Shown: positions 13,522 to 20,189 of the stretch, piece after piece
How positions within the stretch are numbered: position 1 is the stretch's first letter
Layout of the letters: every line of letters starts with the position of its first letter
Assembly (NCBI GenBank): GCA_900554205.1
Contig: USGM01000058.1
Span: forward strand, 1 to 20,189
Source of the DNA: an uncultured Lachnospiraceae bacterium
Lineage (GTDB): Bacteria > Bacillota > Clostridia > Lachnospirales > Lachnospiraceae
Length of the DNA: 20,189 nt
Reading direction: 5' to 3'
Program-made: the position numbers and the translations under genes
The notes under the pieces: model-generated
Databases searched by the model: none
What the model was told of the DNA's origin: nothing
What the model saw: only the letters and a program-made list of their open reading frames with translations

Positions 13522-15684
13522 ATGCAGTGGCAGGAATTTGAACAGACATTTCCCATTCAATTAAATACACAGCAAAAGGAAGCAGTACAGAGTGTGGACG
13601 GGCCGGTACTGCTTCTTGCTGTACCCGGATCGGGCAAGACCACCGTCCTTGTCACCAGACTCGGCTATATGGTCTATTGCAGGGGAATCCCGCCGGAAAA
13701 CATTCTGACTGTCACCTACACGGTCGCGGCGACCGGCGATATGTCCAGACGCTGCGCAGCATATTTCGGAGAGAATCTGGCGCGGCGGCTCGAGTTTCGG
13801 ACAATCAACGGCATCTGCGCGAGAATCCTGCAGTATTATGGAAAATGCACAGGAAAAACGCCCTTTGAGCTGGCAACTGACGAGAAGATCACAGCGGAAA
13901 TATTGTCTGAAATTTACCGCCGCGTGCAGCGGGAGTATCCGACGGAGAGCGATCTGAAAAATGTCCGTACCCTGATTACTTACATTAAAAACATGGTGCT
14001 CGATCAGGAACAGATCCGGCAGCTGGACGAGGAGGCAGGCTTTGCCATCTCGGAGATGTACAGGGAATACTGCGCACGGCTGCGGGAAAGACATCTCATG
14101 GACTATGATGACCAGATGGTCTATGCCTATCAGATGCTTCGCAGGATCTCGGGGCTGCTGGCGTATTTTCAGGAAAAATATCCGTATATCTGTGTCGATG
14201 AGGCGCAGGATACCTCGAAGATCCAGCACGCAATTATCGCGTTGCTTGCATCGAAGACGGAGAACCTGTTCATGGTCGGAGATGAGGATCAGAGCATTTA
14301 CGGCTTCCGCGCGGCATATCCCGAGGCGCTCCTGTCCTTTGAGGCGCAGCATCCGGGCGCAAAGGTTCTGCTGATGGAGGACAATTTCCGCTCCAACGCG
14401 CATATTGTCCGGGCGGCAGACCGCTTTATACAGAAAAATACCCTCCGCCACGAAAAACATATGCGACCGACAAGGGAGGAGGCGGCGGAAATCAGGGAGA
14501 TCGCCCTGAAATCCCGGCGCGCACAGTATGCCTATCTCGCAAAGGTCGCGCTGAACAGCACGGTACAGACGGCGGTGCTGTACAGGGACAACGAATGCGC
14601 AATCCCGCTGATTGATCTGCTGGAACGGAACGCCATACCGTATCGGATGCGAAACGCGGAGCTGACCTTTTTCACGCATCGCACAGTACTGGATATTATC
14701 AATGTCATTAAGCTCGCCGCAGACCCGGAGGACACGGAAGCCTTTTTGCAGGTTTATTACAAGATCGGAACCTACCTCAGAAAGCAGGATGCCGTCCGCA
14801 TTGCCGAGATCAGCAGGGAGCAGGGACTGCCTGTGCTCGATGTGGCGGCGCAATACAGTGGGCTGAACGCTCACACGGTCGGAAGCGTGAAGGCTGTGCG
14901 GACACATCTGAAAAATATGCTGCAGGAGTCCGGGGATAAGGCAGTCAGCCGGATCGTGCAGTTCATGGGCTACCGGGAATATCTCGAGAGAAGCGGCATG
15001 AACGACAGCAAGATCGAGATATTAAAGACTATCGGCAGCAAGGAAGATTCGCCGGTACATCTGGTGCAGCGGCTGGAGGAGCTGAAAGCCATTATCAGGG
15101 ACAAGGAAGCAGCCCCGGAATGCAAGTTTACGCTCTCGACCATCCATGCGAGCAAGGGGCTGGAATATGATACCGTGTACCTGATGGATGTCGTGGACGG
15201 CATACTGCCGGAGACAGTGCCGAAGAACCTGAGGGCGGCATCCCGGGAGGAGCTGGAAATTTACGAAGAGGAGCGGAGGCTTTTTTATGTAGGAGCCACG
15301 AGGGCAAAGAGCCAGCTGTTTCTCTTTACCATGAATAAACAGGCAAGCTTTTGCAGTGAACTGCTGGGCAGACCGATCCGGCCCGGCAGGACGTTAAGCG
15401 CTCACCCGGAGATTTCGCACGGTGCTCCTCTCGGTGTTCCGTCGGGTGGGAGAATGTCGGGGACGAACTATTACCTAACGGGCGGCAGCAGTGCTTCCGA
15501 GGAGAAATATCGGAAGCTGTATGCACAGCTGGGAGCCGGACTGCTCGTCGTACATAAAAAGTTCGGGGAAGGCGTTGTTGTGGATATGGACGAAAACAAC
15601 GTTAAGATTCGTTTCGGCGACATCGACCGGATATTGAATATCAGGATGGTGGCGGGAAGCGGACTGTTGAAGGTGCGGAAATAA
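13522..15684 (+). CDS. UvrD/PcrA-type superfamily 1 DNA helicase
   Basis: 720 aa, about PcrA length (739). Ordered SF1A motifs: Q motif LNTQQKEAV (14-22), motif I AVPGSGKTT (33-41), motif II VDEAQD (225-230) and motif III GDEDQSIYGFR (from 253). NFRS, motif V STIHASKGLEYD (539 onward) and motif VI EERRLFYVGATRA (583-595) complete the set. Motif I has Val-Pro where UvrD/PcrA usually have Ala-Gly. The last 50 residues (VVHKKFGEGVVVDM and onward) resemble the Tudor-like C-terminal domain by which PcrA contacts RNA polymerase. Start ATG 13522 is preceded by GAGGAAG overlapping the nuclease stop, so the two are likely co-translated. It could be the main PcrA or a second paralogue; I lean to a paralogue because of the divergent linker regions, but the window cannot decide. 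Confidence 0.93.
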   Translation: MQWQEFEQTFPIQLNTQQKEAVQSVDGPVLLLAVPGSGKTTVLVTRLGYMVYCRGIPPENILTVTYTVAATGDMSRRCAAYFGENLARRLEFRTINGICARILQYYGKCTGKTPFELATDEKITAEILSEIYRRVQREYPTESDLKNVRTLITYIKNMVLDQEQIRQLDEEAGFAISEMYREYCARLRERHLMDYDDQMVYAYQMLRRISGLLAYFQEKYPYICVDEAQDTSKIQHAIIALLASKTENLFMVGDEDQSIYGFRAAYPEALLSFEAQHPGAKVLLMEDNFRSNAHIVRAADRFIQKNTLRHEKHMRPTREEAAEIREIALKSRRAQYAYLAKVALNSTVQTAVLYRDNECAIPLIDLLERNAIPYRMRNAELTFFTHRTVLDIINVIKLAADPEDTEAFLQVYYKIGTYLRKQDAVRIAEISREQGLPVLDVAAQYSGLNAHTVGSVKAVRTHLKNMLQESGDKAVSRIVQFMGYREYLERSGMNDSKIEILKTIGSKEDSPVHLVQRLEELKAIIRDKEAAPECKFTLSTIHASKGLEYDTVYLMDVVDGILPETVPKNLRAASREELEIYEEERRLFYVGATRAKSQLFLFTMNKQASFCSELLGRPIRPGRTLSAHPEISHGAPLGVPSGGRMSGTNYYLTGGSSASEEKYRKLYAQLGAGLLVVHKKFGEGVVVDMDENNVKIRFGDIDRILNIRMVAGSGLLKVRK

Positions 15685-15689
15685 TAGTA

Positions 15690-15718
15690 TTGACAGTGGT
15701 TCGGTTGACCGATATATT
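15690..15718 (+). promoter_or_regulatory. Consensus promoter of the XRE/nucleotidyltransferase module
   Basis: TTGACA (15690-15695), a 17-base spacer and TATATT (15713-15718) make the best sigma-A promoter in the window. It starts six bases after the helicase stop. An inverted repeat CGGT-TG-ACCG (15702-15711) lies between the two hexamers and would be a good place for repressor binding. Confidence 0.8.
15702..15711. promoter_or_regulatory. Candidate operator for the XRE regulator
   Basis: CGGTTGACCG is a 4+4 inverted repeat with a two-base centre located inside the promoter spacer. Binding there by the downstream HTH protein would block RNA polymerase, a common arrangement for autoregulated XRE antitoxins. 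Only one such site is seen, so chance is possible. Confidence 0.4.
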
Positions 15719-15740
15719 ATAAAGTGAAGGGAGGAATTAA

Positions 15741-16322
15741 ATGATAATAAATGATTTACTCCAAACAAAGAATATGTCGAAATATCGCTTGAGTAAAGAA
15801 AGCGGAGTTGCAATGACAACGATTATTGATATATGTAGTGGAAAGGCTGCGCTTGATAAATGTGCAGCCGGTACTTTATACAAGATTGCAAAGGCATTGG
15901 ATGTTACCGTTGATTCCATTTTGGAGAAGAGTTATGAAAAATCGCCAGATTATAGATGTTCATTTGAAACGTTTAAAAGTAATACATGCCATCATGTAAA
16001 AGATATGGGCGACTTGGACTTTATTATAGAGACACTTAAAACGGATGAAATCAGAAAATTATATGACAGGCAATGGTATCGTGAAGCGTTGTATCTGCTG
16101 GCAATGGTTGACTATTTGTCCAGAATCAATCACCTTCCAAACTGCACTAATTATAATGACATCCGCAGGCAAAAGCTTGAAAATCCATGTTTTCCGGCAG
16201 GAATTCTGGTGTCCTGTGCAGCAACAGGAGATGAAAGCATAAAGGATGAGGCGATTGCCAGAGCAATACCGGAATTTATGAGATTTAACATTGTTGAGAG
16301 TGAGGTGCGCGATGTCTGCTGA
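15741..16322 (+). CDS. XRE-family HTH regulator, putative antitoxin
   Basis: 193 aa. Residues 1-62 form a Cro/C1-type helix-turn-helix (SKYRLSKESGVAMTTIIDIC, then TLYKIAKALDVTVDSILE). The C-terminal part (about 70-193) is a separate helical domain with DFIIETLKTDEIRKLYDRQW and EALYLLAMVDYLSRIN. I recall this from other clostridial HTH proteins but cannot name its function. AAGGGAGG six bases before ATG 15741 is strong. The gene overlaps the nucleotidyltransferase by 11 bases. Codons are visibly AT-richer (AAA, ATA, TTT) than in flanking genes, suggesting lateral acquisition. Role as the antitoxin and autorepressor is inferred from order, overlap and promoter. Confidence 0.8.
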   Translation: MIINDLLQTKNMSKYRLSKESGVAMTTIIDICSGKAALDKCAAGTLYKIAKALDVTVDSILEKSYEKSPDYRCSFETFKSNTCHHVKDMGDLDFIIETLKTDEIRKLYDRQWYREALYLLAMVDYLSRINHLPNCTNYNDIRRQKLENPCFPAGILVSCAATGDESIKDEAIARAIPEFMRFNIVESEVRDVC

Positions 16323-17031
16323 TAGGCATTTCACAAAAGAAAATTTGGATCATTATCTAAGGGAGCTTGCCAAAGAATTCAAAAAACAAAACGGAAATAA
16401 AATGCCGGCTGAAATAATACTAATCGGAGGGGCATCAATATTAATCAACTACGGCTTTCGGGAGATGACCTATGACATGGATGCCATCATCAATTCATCA
16501 AGTGCTATGCGGGATGCGATTAACATAGTCGGAGACAGGCTTGGACTTCCGACTGGCTGGTTAAATACAGATTTTGTGAGGACCGATTCGTACACTCCCA
16601 GATTGGCAAGATTTTCGAGGTATTATAAAACCTTTTTAAATATATTACAGGTCAGAACAATATCAGCGGAATATTTGGTTGCTATGAAACTAATGGCGGG
16701 AAGACAATACAAAAATGACCTGTCAGACGTTGTGGGGATTTTAATCGAGCAGGAAGCGAGAGGAGATGCTCTTTCGTTTGATGCGATAAGAAACGCCGTT
16801 ATAGATTTGTATGATGAATATGAGCGTATTCCGGAAAATTCCCGCAGGTTCATTGAGGCAATTTATGTACAAGAGGATATGAAGGCTTTTTATAAGCAAT
16901 GTCGTGAAATGGAACTAGAAAATAAGGATGTCCTTGTCGAATTTCAGGATGCCTATCCCGGTGTGTTGAACGGGGATAATCTGGCAGATATTCTGAGGGC
17001 GGCAAAGGCAAAAAAAGAAAGAGGCACGTGA
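16312..17031 (+). CDS. DUF6036/AbiEii-like nucleotidyltransferase, putative toxin
   Basis: 239 aa. The nucleotidyltransferase signature is visible: IILIGGASILINYG (GG at 39-40, Ser42) followed by TYDMDAII with the acidic pair Asp55 and Asp57. The later EYLVAMKLMAGRQYKNDLSD supplies the conserved Lys and Asp of AbiEii-type enzymes. Such proteins transfer nucleotides to tRNA or protein targets in MenT and AbiE toxin systems; whether this one is toxic is inference. The start is ATG 16312, with GAGGTG five bases before it; the frame is open from TTG 16291 but that start has no site. It overlaps the regulator gene by 11 bases and shares its AT-rich composition. No other partner gene is seen. Confidence 0.8.
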   Translation: MSADRHFTKENLDHYLRELAKEFKKQNGNKMPAEIILIGGASILINYGFREMTYDMDAIINSSSAMRDAINIVGDRLGLPTGWLNTDFVRTDSYTPRLARFSRYYKTFLNILQVRTISAEYLVAMKLMAGRQYKNDLSDVVGILIEQEARGDALSFDAIRNAVIDLYDEYERIPENSRRFIEAIYVQEDMKAFYKQCREMELENKDVLVEFQDAYPGVLNGDNLADILRAAKAKKERGT

Positions 17032-17080
17032 GTGTAGATTGTAGTCAAAGACTGCTGTTATCTATCACTTTGCCTCTTTC
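17011..17080 (-). terminator. Long-loop terminator for the uvrA-like gene
   Basis: Read on the minus strand, GAAAGAGGCA (17080-17071) pairs perfectly with TGCCTCTTTC (17026-17017) and is followed by TTTTTT (17016-17011). The 44-base loop contains a smaller AGTC-AAA-GACT hairpin. The 3' arm and U run lie inside the last codons of the convergent nucleotidyltransferase gene. Confidence 0.6.
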
Positions 17081-17087
17081 AGTGTTC

Positions 17088-19631
17088 CTATGCCTTTTCA
17101 AACTCCGCTGCCACATCTTCTAACAGCTTGCGGATTGGCAGATGTTGCGGGCATGTTAGATATTTTCCTGTAACACTTGCTCTGTTTTCCTGAATCTCCT
17201 GCGGCGTTCCCTCTGCCACGATCCGCCCGCCGGCATCTCCGCCGCCCGGGCCCATGTCGATGACATAATCGGCGTTGCGGATTACGTCGAGATCATGCTC
17301 AATGACAATGACCGTCGCACCATTATCCAGAAGCGCCTGAAAGACGCCGAGCAGCACCTGCACATCCAGAGGATGCAGACCGATGGACGGCTCGTCGAAA
17401 ATGAATACCGAATCCGTCTGTATCCTGCCGATTTCGCTCGCCAGCTTCAAGCGCTGCGCCTCGCCGCCGGAGAGGCTGGGTGTCTCTTCGCCGAGTGTGA
17501 GGTAGCCGAGGCCAAGCTGTCGGAGAATGCCCAGCTTCTGGCTGACGGCTTTCATATCCTTGCAGAAGTCGATAGCGGAGTTTACGTCCATGTCCATCAG
17601 CTCTGGCAGAGAGACGGACTGCCCGCTCTTGTTTTGAAGCTTTGCCTCGTATGCCATCCTTGCGTAGCGTGAGCCGCGGCAGTCCGGGCAGGGGATATTC
17701 ACATCCGGCAGGAACTGCACATCGAGGCTCACGACGCCTGTGCCGTCGCAGCCGGGGCAGCGCAGGGAGCCGGTGTTGTAGGAGAAATCACTCGCCTTAT
17801 ATCCGTGCGCCTTGGCATCGGGCGACTTCGCGTAGAGCTTGCGCAGCTCGTCGTGTATTCCTGCATAAGTAGCCACGGTAGAGCGTACATTGATCCCAAT
17901 AGGTGTTGCGTCAATGAGCTTGACATGCTGTATGCCATCTGCGTCAATGCCGCGGATATGCTCAGGCAGCGCTCTGCCGCCGATCTTTGCCTCCAGCGCG
18001 GGAACAAGACTTTCCAGCACCATTGTCGTCTTGCCGGAGCCGGATACGCCGGTGACAACGGTGAGACGTCCCTTTGGAATGGTTACCTCCAACGGCTTGA
18101 CCGTGTGAATCTGGGAGGTGGAAAGGTGAATCGTTCCGTTTGCAAACAATTCTTCCCTTGCAACGCAGCTCCGCAGCTTCGTTTCGACCTTGCCGGAGAG
18201 GAACACTCCGATTTGAGAGGCAGGATTTTTTTCAATGGAAGGGATTGCTCCCTGAGCGATGATATGGCCGCCGTTGGCTCCTGCCTCCGGCCCCATCTCT
18301 ATGATCCAGTCAGCCTCCTTCAGAATCTGCGTATCGTGATCCACAAGAATGACGGAGTTGCCGTCGGCTACCAGATCGTGCATTACACCGGTGAGACCGA
18401 TGATGTTCGAGGGGTGCAGCCCGATGGACGGCTCGTCCAGCACATAGAGGACGCCGGTTGTGCGGTTGCGGACGGCGCGTGCCAGCTGCATCCGCTGACG
18501 TTCGCCGGTGGAGAGCGTGGCAGCGGAGCGATCTAATGTCAGATAGCCCAGCCCCAGATCCATGAGCCGCTTCGCAGTGCCTTCAAATGCCTCGCAGATG
18601 CTCGCCGCCATAGGGCGCATTTCTTCCGGCAGGCTTTCCGGTACGCCCTGTACCCACGCTACCAGCTCGGAGAGCGTCATGGTGCAGGCCTCGTCCAGTG
18701 AAATGCCCCGCTGCTTTGGCGCCCTTGCGGCAGCGGACAGGCGCGTGCCGTGACATTCCGGGCAGACATCCTCTTTTAAAAACTTCTCTACCCGCTTCAT
18801 GCCCTTTTCGTCCTTGACCCTGGACAGGGCATTTTCCACGGTGTAAATAGCGTTATAGTAAGTAAAATCCAGTTCACCCGCCTGATTGGAGTTCTTGGCG
18901 TGGTAAAAGATGTGTTTTTTCTCTGCGGGACCGTGGAAAACAATGTCCTTTTCCCGTTCCGTCAGATCGCGGAAGGGCACGTCGGTGCGCACACCCATCT
19001 CACGGCAGACATCGGTCATCAGGGACCACATCAGACTGTTCCACGGAGCTACTGCGCCGTCGTCGATAGTGAGGGAATCATCCGGCACCAGCGACGCCAT
19101 ATCCACTGTGCGGACGCTGCCTGTGCCGCCGCATTTCTGACAGGCGCCCTGAGAGTTAAACGCCAGTTCCTCGGCGGATGGCGCATAAAAATGAGCATCG
19201 CACTCCGGGCACACCAGCTCCTTTCCGGCGGCAACCAGCAGGGAGGGCTTCAGGTAATGCCCGTTGGGGCAGCAATGATTCGCAAGGCGGGAGTACATGA
19301 GCCGCAGGCTGTTCAGAAGCTCCGTCCCAGTGCCGAAGGTGCTCCGGATGCCCGGCACACCGGGACGCTGGTGCAATGCCAGCGCGGCGGGGACATACAG
19401 CACCTCGTCCACGCATGCCTTGGACGCCTGCGTCATGCGGCGGCGCGTGTAGGTGGACAGTGCCTCCAGATAACGCCGCGACCCCTCGGCATACAGCACG
19501 CCCAGCGCCAGCGAGGATTTGCCGGAGCCGGACACGCCCGCGATCCCGACGATTTTGCCCAAGGGGATATCTACATCAATGTTTTTCAGATTGTGGACCT
19601 TCGCCCCACGGATAAGCATTTTATCTATCAT
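17088..19631 (-). CDS. uvrA2: UvrA-like ABC ATPase (UvrA2 class)
   Basis: 847 aa against about 940 for UvrA. Tandem ABC ATPase: NBD1 Walker A GVSGSGKSS (32-40), signature LSTGERQR (from 373) and LDEPSIGLHP; NBD2 Walker A GVSGSGKTT (Lys534), signature LSGGEAQRLKLA and FDEPSIGLHP. Zinc-type Cys pairs are CPECDAHF, CQKCGGTG, CPECHGTR, CPGCDGTG and CPDCRGSR. Between RSTFGTGTELLNSLRLMYSR and the CQKCGGTG module the roughly 100-residue UvrB-binding domain of true UvrA is missing, as in UvrA2 proteins, so standard excision repair with UvrB is unlikely. UvrA2 relatives are linked to tolerance of DNA-binding drugs. NBD1 has LSTGE instead of LSGGE. ATG 19631 has GGAG seven bases upstream on its strand. 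No partner gene lies beside it. Confidence 0.92.
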   Translation of the reverse strand: MIDKMLIRGAKVHNLKNIDVDIPLGKIVGIAGVSGSGKSSLALGVLYAEGSRRYLEALSTYTRRRMTQASKACVDEVLYVPAALALHQRPGVPGIRSTFGTGTELLNSLRLMYSRLANHCCPNGHYLKPSLLVAAGKELVCPECDAHFYAPSAEELAFNSQGACQKCGGTGSVRTVDMASLVPDDSLTIDDGAVAPWNSLMWSLMTDVCREMGVRTDVPFRDLTEREKDIVFHGPAEKKHIFYHAKNSNQAGELDFTYYNAIYTVENALSRVKDEKGMKRVEKFLKEDVCPECHGTRLSAAARAPKQRGISLDEACTMTLSELVAWVQGVPESLPEEMRPMAASICEAFEGTAKRLMDLGLGYLTLDRSAATLSTGERQRMQLARAVRNRTTGVLYVLDEPSIGLHPSNIIGLTGVMHDLVADGNSVILVDHDTQILKEADWIIEMGPEAGANGGHIIAQGAIPSIEKNPASQIGVFLSGKVETKLRSCVAREELFANGTIHLSTSQIHTVKPLEVTIPKGRLTVVTGVSGSGKTTMVLESLVPALEAKIGGRALPEHIRGIDADGIQHVKLIDATPIGINVRSTVATYAGIHDELRKLYAKSPDAKAHGYKASDFSYNTGSLRCPGCDGTGVVSLDVQFLPDVNIPCPDCRGSRYARMAYEAKLQNKSGQSVSLPELMDMDVNSAIDFCKDMKAVSQKLGILRQLGLGYLTLGEETPSLSGGEAQRLKLASEIGRIQTDSVFIFDEPSIGLHPLDVQVLLGVFQALLDNGATVIVIEHDLDVIRNADYVIDMGPGGGDAGGRIVAEGTPQEIQENRASVTGKYLTCPQHLPIRKLLEDVAAEFEKA

Positions 19632-19673
19632 TGTTTTTCTCCGGATACTTCGATTTCAATTAGTATAATAAAC

Positions 19674-19702
19674 AGTATAATAAAACTGCCGGAGGGAATC
19701 AA
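19674..19702 (-). promoter_or_regulatory. Promoter of the uvrA-like gene
   Basis: On the minus strand TTGATT (19702-19697), a 17-base spacer and TATACT (19679-19674) form a good sigma-A promoter. A second TATACT at 19667-19662 lies 12 bases on, without a clear -35. The leader would be about 36 bases. Confidence 0.6.
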
Positions 19703-19769
19703 GCGTTCCGGCAAAAAGAAAAACGCCGCGGCGCGAATACCGGGCCGCTGAGACAGGAATAACTGAAAA

Positions 19770-19792
19770 GGGCATGGCAGAATGCCATGCCC
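19770..19792. other. Perfect 10-bp hairpin, possibly a weak minus-strand terminator
   Basis: GGGCATGGCA (19770-19779) and TGCCATGCCC (19783-19792) pair perfectly around GAA. On the minus strand it is followed by TTTTC, a short U run. Its GGGCAT/ATGCCC core is repeated in the terminator at 19956-19987. Confidence 0.6.
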
Positions 19793-19806
19793 CTCAGCTT
19801 GTCAAA

Positions 19807-19945
19807 AAAGCCCTCCCGCAGGGAGTTCCGCCACCCGCAGGTGGCGGAATAAGGCTTTGATCCGTCATTTCCGACGACATGTGCGTCGGAAAGATTCTTT
19901 GCGCTCCGCAAGTGTGCGAGCAAAGCGAGTGCGCGCAGCGGAGTG
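19807..19945. repeat. Cluster of nested palindromes, candidate extragenic repeat or structured RNA
   Basis: This stretch has no convincing gene. AAAGCC (19807-19812) and GGCTTT (19853-19858) enclose two hairpins, CTCCC-gca-GGGAG (19813-19825) and TTCCGCCACC-cgca-GGTGGCGGAA (19826-19849), making a three-way junction. Next is TTTCCGACG (19868-19876) with CGTCGGAAA (19884-19892). Last, CGCTCCGC (19902-19909) pairs with GCGGAGTG (19938-19945), enclosing TGTGC/GCGCA (19913-19917 and 19933-19937). Nearly every base is paired, far beyond chance. Confidence 0.8.
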
Positions 19946-19955
19946 TATCCAGCTC

Positions 19956-19987
19956 AAAAAAGGGGCATATTTCTATGCCCCTTTTTT
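19956..19987. terminator. Symmetric bidirectional terminator
   Basis: AAAAAAGGGGCATA (19956-19969), loop TTTC, and TATGCCCCTTTTTT (19974-19987) pair perfectly over 14 bases. A run of six A upstream and six T downstream lets it work in both directions. On the minus strand it ends the partial gene at the right edge, whose stop is 11 bases away. On the plus strand it would end anything transcribed through the palindrome cluster. Confidence 0.93.
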
Positions 19988-19997
19988 GAAGTAAATT

Positions 19998-20189
19998 TTA
20001 GTGCATGTATTCCTTCACGGCCTTCTCGCAGAGCGCCTCGTCCGCGACGTAAGGCATGGTGATGTGGTCCTGCCCCTCGTACATCTTGTTGTACTCGGCG
20101 ACCGTGGTCATGGCGTTTTCGTTGCGCGCCCAGCTGCGGCGGGCAACGCCGACCATGGTATCCCAGGGCATGGACATCTTCAGAATGGT
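19998..20189 (-). CDS. Unrecognised protein, C-terminal 63 residues only
   Basis: The minus strand stays open from the window edge to a TAA at 20000-19998. The product ends DHITMPYVADEALCEKAVKE followed by YMH, and includes WDTMVGVARRSWARNENAM. Codon choice is strongly GC-ending like the chromosomal genes here, and a terminator follows 11 bases after the stop, so it is a real gene. I do not recognise the family: there is no catalytic motif or membrane segment in the visible part. The start and most of the protein lie outside the window. Confidence 0.75.
   Translation of the reverse strand, partial: TILKMSMPWDTMVGVARRSWARNENAMTTVAEYNKMYEGQDHITMPYVADEALCEKAVKEYMH

Noticed and set aside
12436..14907. 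Two long minus-strand frames (374 and 448 codons) opposite spmB, the nuclease and the helicase
   Set aside because: His/Arg/Leu-rich without recognisable motifs, directly antisense to genes with complete catalytic motifs.
15741..17031. XRE/nucleotidyltransferase pair as part of a prophage or insertion sequence
   Set aside because: No transposase, integrase, terminal inverted repeats or phage structural genes are visible on either side.
17805..19751. Plus-strand frames of 243 and 283 codons opposite uvrA2
   Set aside because: Shadow of the GC-rich uvrA2 codons; no ribosome site, no family features, and the second runs across the uvrA2 promoter.

Overview
The window is a gene-dense bacterial chromosome segment, almost certainly from a spore-forming Clostridia (Bacillota), most likely Lachnospiraceae. 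The evidence is the spmA-spmB sporulation pair, strong AGGAGG-type ribosome binding sites, TTG and GTG starts, tight operons, and a core gene order matching the yaaO-to-rsmI region of Bacillus subtilis. Species is not determinable by eye.

Left edge to 2.3 kb: a tRNA-Phe (5' end cut off) with its terminator, then a membrane-anchored L,D-transpeptidase and an HD-domain hydrolase in one operon. From 2.3 to 10.6 kb: a long co-directional run of yaaO-type PLP decarboxylase, pyruvate kinase, a guanylate-kinase-like protein, yaaR, holB, ricT, trmN6, rsmI and a 59-aa Cys-rich protein. This is the Bacillus yaaO-tmk-darA-yaaR-holB-ricT-yabA-trmN-yazA-rsmI block with darA, yabA and yazA absent, pyk inserted, and a gmk-like kinase in the tmk slot. 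The genes join replication (delta-prime clamp loader), mRNA processing (RicT/RNase Y), tRNA and rRNA methylation and central metabolism. RicT carries a long repetitive Arg/Asn/Gln/Glu-rich tail that Bacillus RicT lacks.

From 10.6 to 13.0 kb are two membrane-protein pairs, lrgA-lrgB (ending in a strong terminator) and spmA-spmB. From 13.0 to 15.7 kb is a membrane-tethered Mrr-type nuclease directly followed by a UvrD/PcrA-type helicase. From 15.7 to 17.0 kb lies an AT-richer accessory cassette: its own consensus promoter with a small inverted repeat between -35 and -10, an XRE regulator, and an overlapping nucleotidyltransferase-like gene. It looks like a toxin-antitoxin or defence module. Convergent to it is a UvrA paralogue (UvrA2-like) lacking the UvrB-binding insertion.

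The right end (about 19.7-20.0 kb) holds no gene but a dense series of near-perfect nested hairpins ending in a symmetric terminator, either a palindromic extragenic repeat or an undescribed structured RNA. The 3' end of an unrecognised minus-strand gene runs off the window. The best candidates for something new are the palindrome cluster, the XRE/nucleotidyltransferase module, the gmk-like protein in the tmk position, and the RicT tail.
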